Shown one piece after another: positions 62,729-64,000 of a DNA stretch of 64,000 bases. The notes under the pieces are model-generated. The model made no database searches, was not told the DNA's origin, and saw only the letters and a program-made list of their open reading frames with translations. The first letter of the stretch is position 1, and each line of letters starts with the position of its first letter. The stretch comes from Pseudomonas kilonensis. Its GTDB lineage: Bacteria; Pseudomonadota; Gammaproteobacteria; Pseudomonadales; Pseudomonadaceae. The stretch covers positions 124,001-188,000 of the forward strand of contig NZ_LHVH01000034.1 in assembly GCF_001269885.1 (NCBI RefSeq), given 5' to 3'. Position numbers and translations under genes: made by a program.

Positions 62729-62752
62729 GGTTATGCGCCGACCTGAACCCTC

Positions 62753-64000
62753 TTAAAAGCCGTGCGGGGTGGAGCGCGTCACGATCGCCTCGACATTCAA
62801 GCCCCGAGGCAAGGCACCGTACACCCGGCCGGCCGAACCCAGGCGACTGGCAATGAAGGCATCGCTGACATCGCTGTTGCCCGCCTCGAGCAACAGCTTG
62901 GCTTGCAGGCCGACGGCGATGTCTTCGGTCAATTGCCGGGCGCGGTACTGGATGTCGTCGGTGTCCTTGAACGCGGCGTGCAATTGGTGGATGTGGCCGG
63001 CCAGGCGCTTGTCGCCGTGGCCGTCGCCCAATTCGCTGAACAAGACCTCCAGCACGCCGGGCTCCTTGGACAAGGCGCGCAGCACATCCAGGCATTGCAC
63101 GTTGCCGGAGCCTTCCCACGTCGAGTTGACCGGCGCTTCGCGGTACAGCCGCGGCAGGATGCTGTCTTCGACGTAGCCGGCACCGCCCATGCATTCGGCG
63201 GCTTCGTTGATCATCGCGGGGGCGCGCTTGCAGATCCAGTACTTGCCCACCGCCGTCACCAGCCGGGCGAACTTGGCCTCATGCTCGTCATTCAAGTGAT
63301 CCAGCGCCCGGCCCATGCGCAGGCTCAAGGCCAATGCGGACTCACTTTCCAGCGCCAGGTCAGCCAGGACGTTTTGCATCAGCGGCTGTTCACTCAACAG
63401 CTTGCCACCGACCTTGCGGTGCGCGCAGTGATGACTGGCCTGGGTCAGCGCCTGGCGCATCAGGGCGCTGGAGCCGACCATGCAATCGAAACGGGTCATG
63501 GCGACCATCTCGATGATCGTCGGTACCCCCCGCCCTTCTTCACCGACCATCCAGGCCAGTGCGCCACGGAACTCGACTTCACTGGAGGCGTTGGAACAGT
63601 TGCCCAGCTTGTTCTTCAGCCGCTGGATGTAGAACTGATTGCGGGTGTCGTCGGGGCGATGGCGCGGCAGCAGGAAACAGGTCAGGCCTTTGTCGGTCTG
63701 GGCCAAAGTGAGGAAGGCATCGCACATCGGCGCCGAACAGAACCATTTGTGGCCCACCAGTTCATAGGCCTGGCCCGGGCCGCTGGCGCCCACCGGATAG
63801 GCCTTGGTGGTGTTGCCCCGCACATCGGTGCCGCCCTGTTTTTCGGTCATTGCCATGCCCAGGGTCACCCCGGCCTTGTGGGCCATGCCGACGTTGCGCG
63901 GGTCGTATTCGGTGGCCAGCACCTTGGGCAGCCAATGCTCGGCCAGGTCCGGCTGCAAGCGCAGCGCCGGTACGCTGGCGAAGGTCATGGTCAGCGGGCA
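62753..64000 (-). CDS. AidB-type acyl-CoA dehydrogenase (5' end outside window)
   Basis: 415 C-terminal residues are visible; the reading frame stays open to the window edge, so perhaps 130 N-terminal residues lie beyond. It matches the AidB/isovaleryl-CoA dehydrogenase branch: GMAMTEKQGGTDVRGNTTKA at the FAD site, NKLGNCSNASSEVEFRGALA, MTRFDCMVGSSALMRQALTQ, and ECMGGAGYVEDSILPRLYRE near the end. In E. coli AidB belongs to the alkylation response and binds DNA; whether this homologue does so or simply oxidises an acyl-CoA cannot be decided from the part seen. Confidence 0.9.
   Translation of the reverse strand, partial: CPLTMTFASVPALRLQPDLAEHWLPKVLATEYDPRNVGMAHKAGVTLGMAMTEKQGGTDVRGNTTKAYPVGASGPGQAYELVGHKWFCSAPMCDAFLTLAQTDKGLTCFLLPRHRPDDTRNQFYIQRLKNKLGNCSNASSEVEFRGALAWMVGEEGRGVPTIIEMVAMTRFDCMVGSSALMRQALTQASHHCAHRKVGGKLLSEQPLMQNVLADLALESESALALSLRMGRALDHLNDEHEAKFARLVTAVGKYWICKRAPAMINEAAECMGGAGYVEDSILPRLYREAPVNSTWEGSGNVQCLDVLRALSKEPGVLEVLFSELGDGHGDKRLAGHIHQLHAAFKDTDDIQYRARQLTEDIAVGLQAKLLLEAGNSDVSDAFIASRLGSAGRVYGALPRGLNVEAIVTRSTPHGF

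Overview
The window is chromosomal DNA of a Pseudomonas from the fluorescens lineage. This rests on the GC-rich, strongly biased codon use, on about a dozen copies of the Pseudomonas REP element (core GTGGGAGC...GCTCGCGA), and on genes typical of these bacteria: cyanide-insensitive oxidase, QuiC, OprD porin, RhlE, TesB and HrpB. No rRNA, tRNA, CRISPR array or intact transposase was seen.

Layout. 0-4.4 kb: rlmG, then the cioA-cioB-DUF2474 oxidase operon with an ANR/FNR-type box upstream. 4.4-10.2 kb: an MFS exporter, a gutted xanthine-dehydrogenase-type remnant beside a HigBA toxin-antitoxin pair with two clear palindromes, a DJ-1 protein without its cysteine, a secreted DUF4879 protein, and a purine permease coupled to trmA. 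10.4-16.2 kb: a quinate/shikimate catabolic locus (aroQ, an NAD-type shikimate/quinate dehydrogenase, TetR, quiC, MFS permease) whose two promoter regions share a palindrome. 16.3-21.6 kb: DMT permease, ypfJ and a secreted hydrolase, HAD phosphatase and tesB, GNAT. 21.9-32.3 kb: a 5-oxoproline/N-metabolism operon (GntR; NRAMP-like permease, pxpA, DUF1445, fused pxpBC, biotin carboxylase-BCCP) with a near-perfect sigma-54 promoter, followed by an OprD porin and a chemoreceptor. 32.4-40.7 kb: flavoprotein, rhlE, yedA-like exporter, Lrp regulator, exonuclease, NYN protein, DUF2076, YciC-like protein and an EEP-family phosphodiesterase.

40.8-53.5 kb is the accessory part. An A/T-richer block sits between the EEP gene and hrpB. 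It carries a LuxI/RsaM/LuxR quorum-sensing set, with luxI heading an eight-gene operon: membrane fatty-acid hydroxylase, an unrecognised 390-residue protein, membrane desaturase, 2OG-Fe(II) oxygenase, periplasmic Ntn acylase, GNAT-like transferase and a four-helix membrane protein. PhzF and GST genes follow. The left edge holds a copy of the 3' end of hrpB, and the right edge a copy of the 3' end of the EEP gene. This is the pattern left by single-crossover (Campbell-type) integration at the EEP-hrpB junction. The operon looks like an undescribed quorum-controlled small-molecule pathway and is the main find.

53.5-64 kb returns to core genes: hrpB, a lipoprotein, fieF, a DUF6515 protein, an Lrp regulator, DUF2788, rluE, amn and the 3' part of an AidB-type acyl-CoA dehydrogenase, with a triplicated REP array in between.
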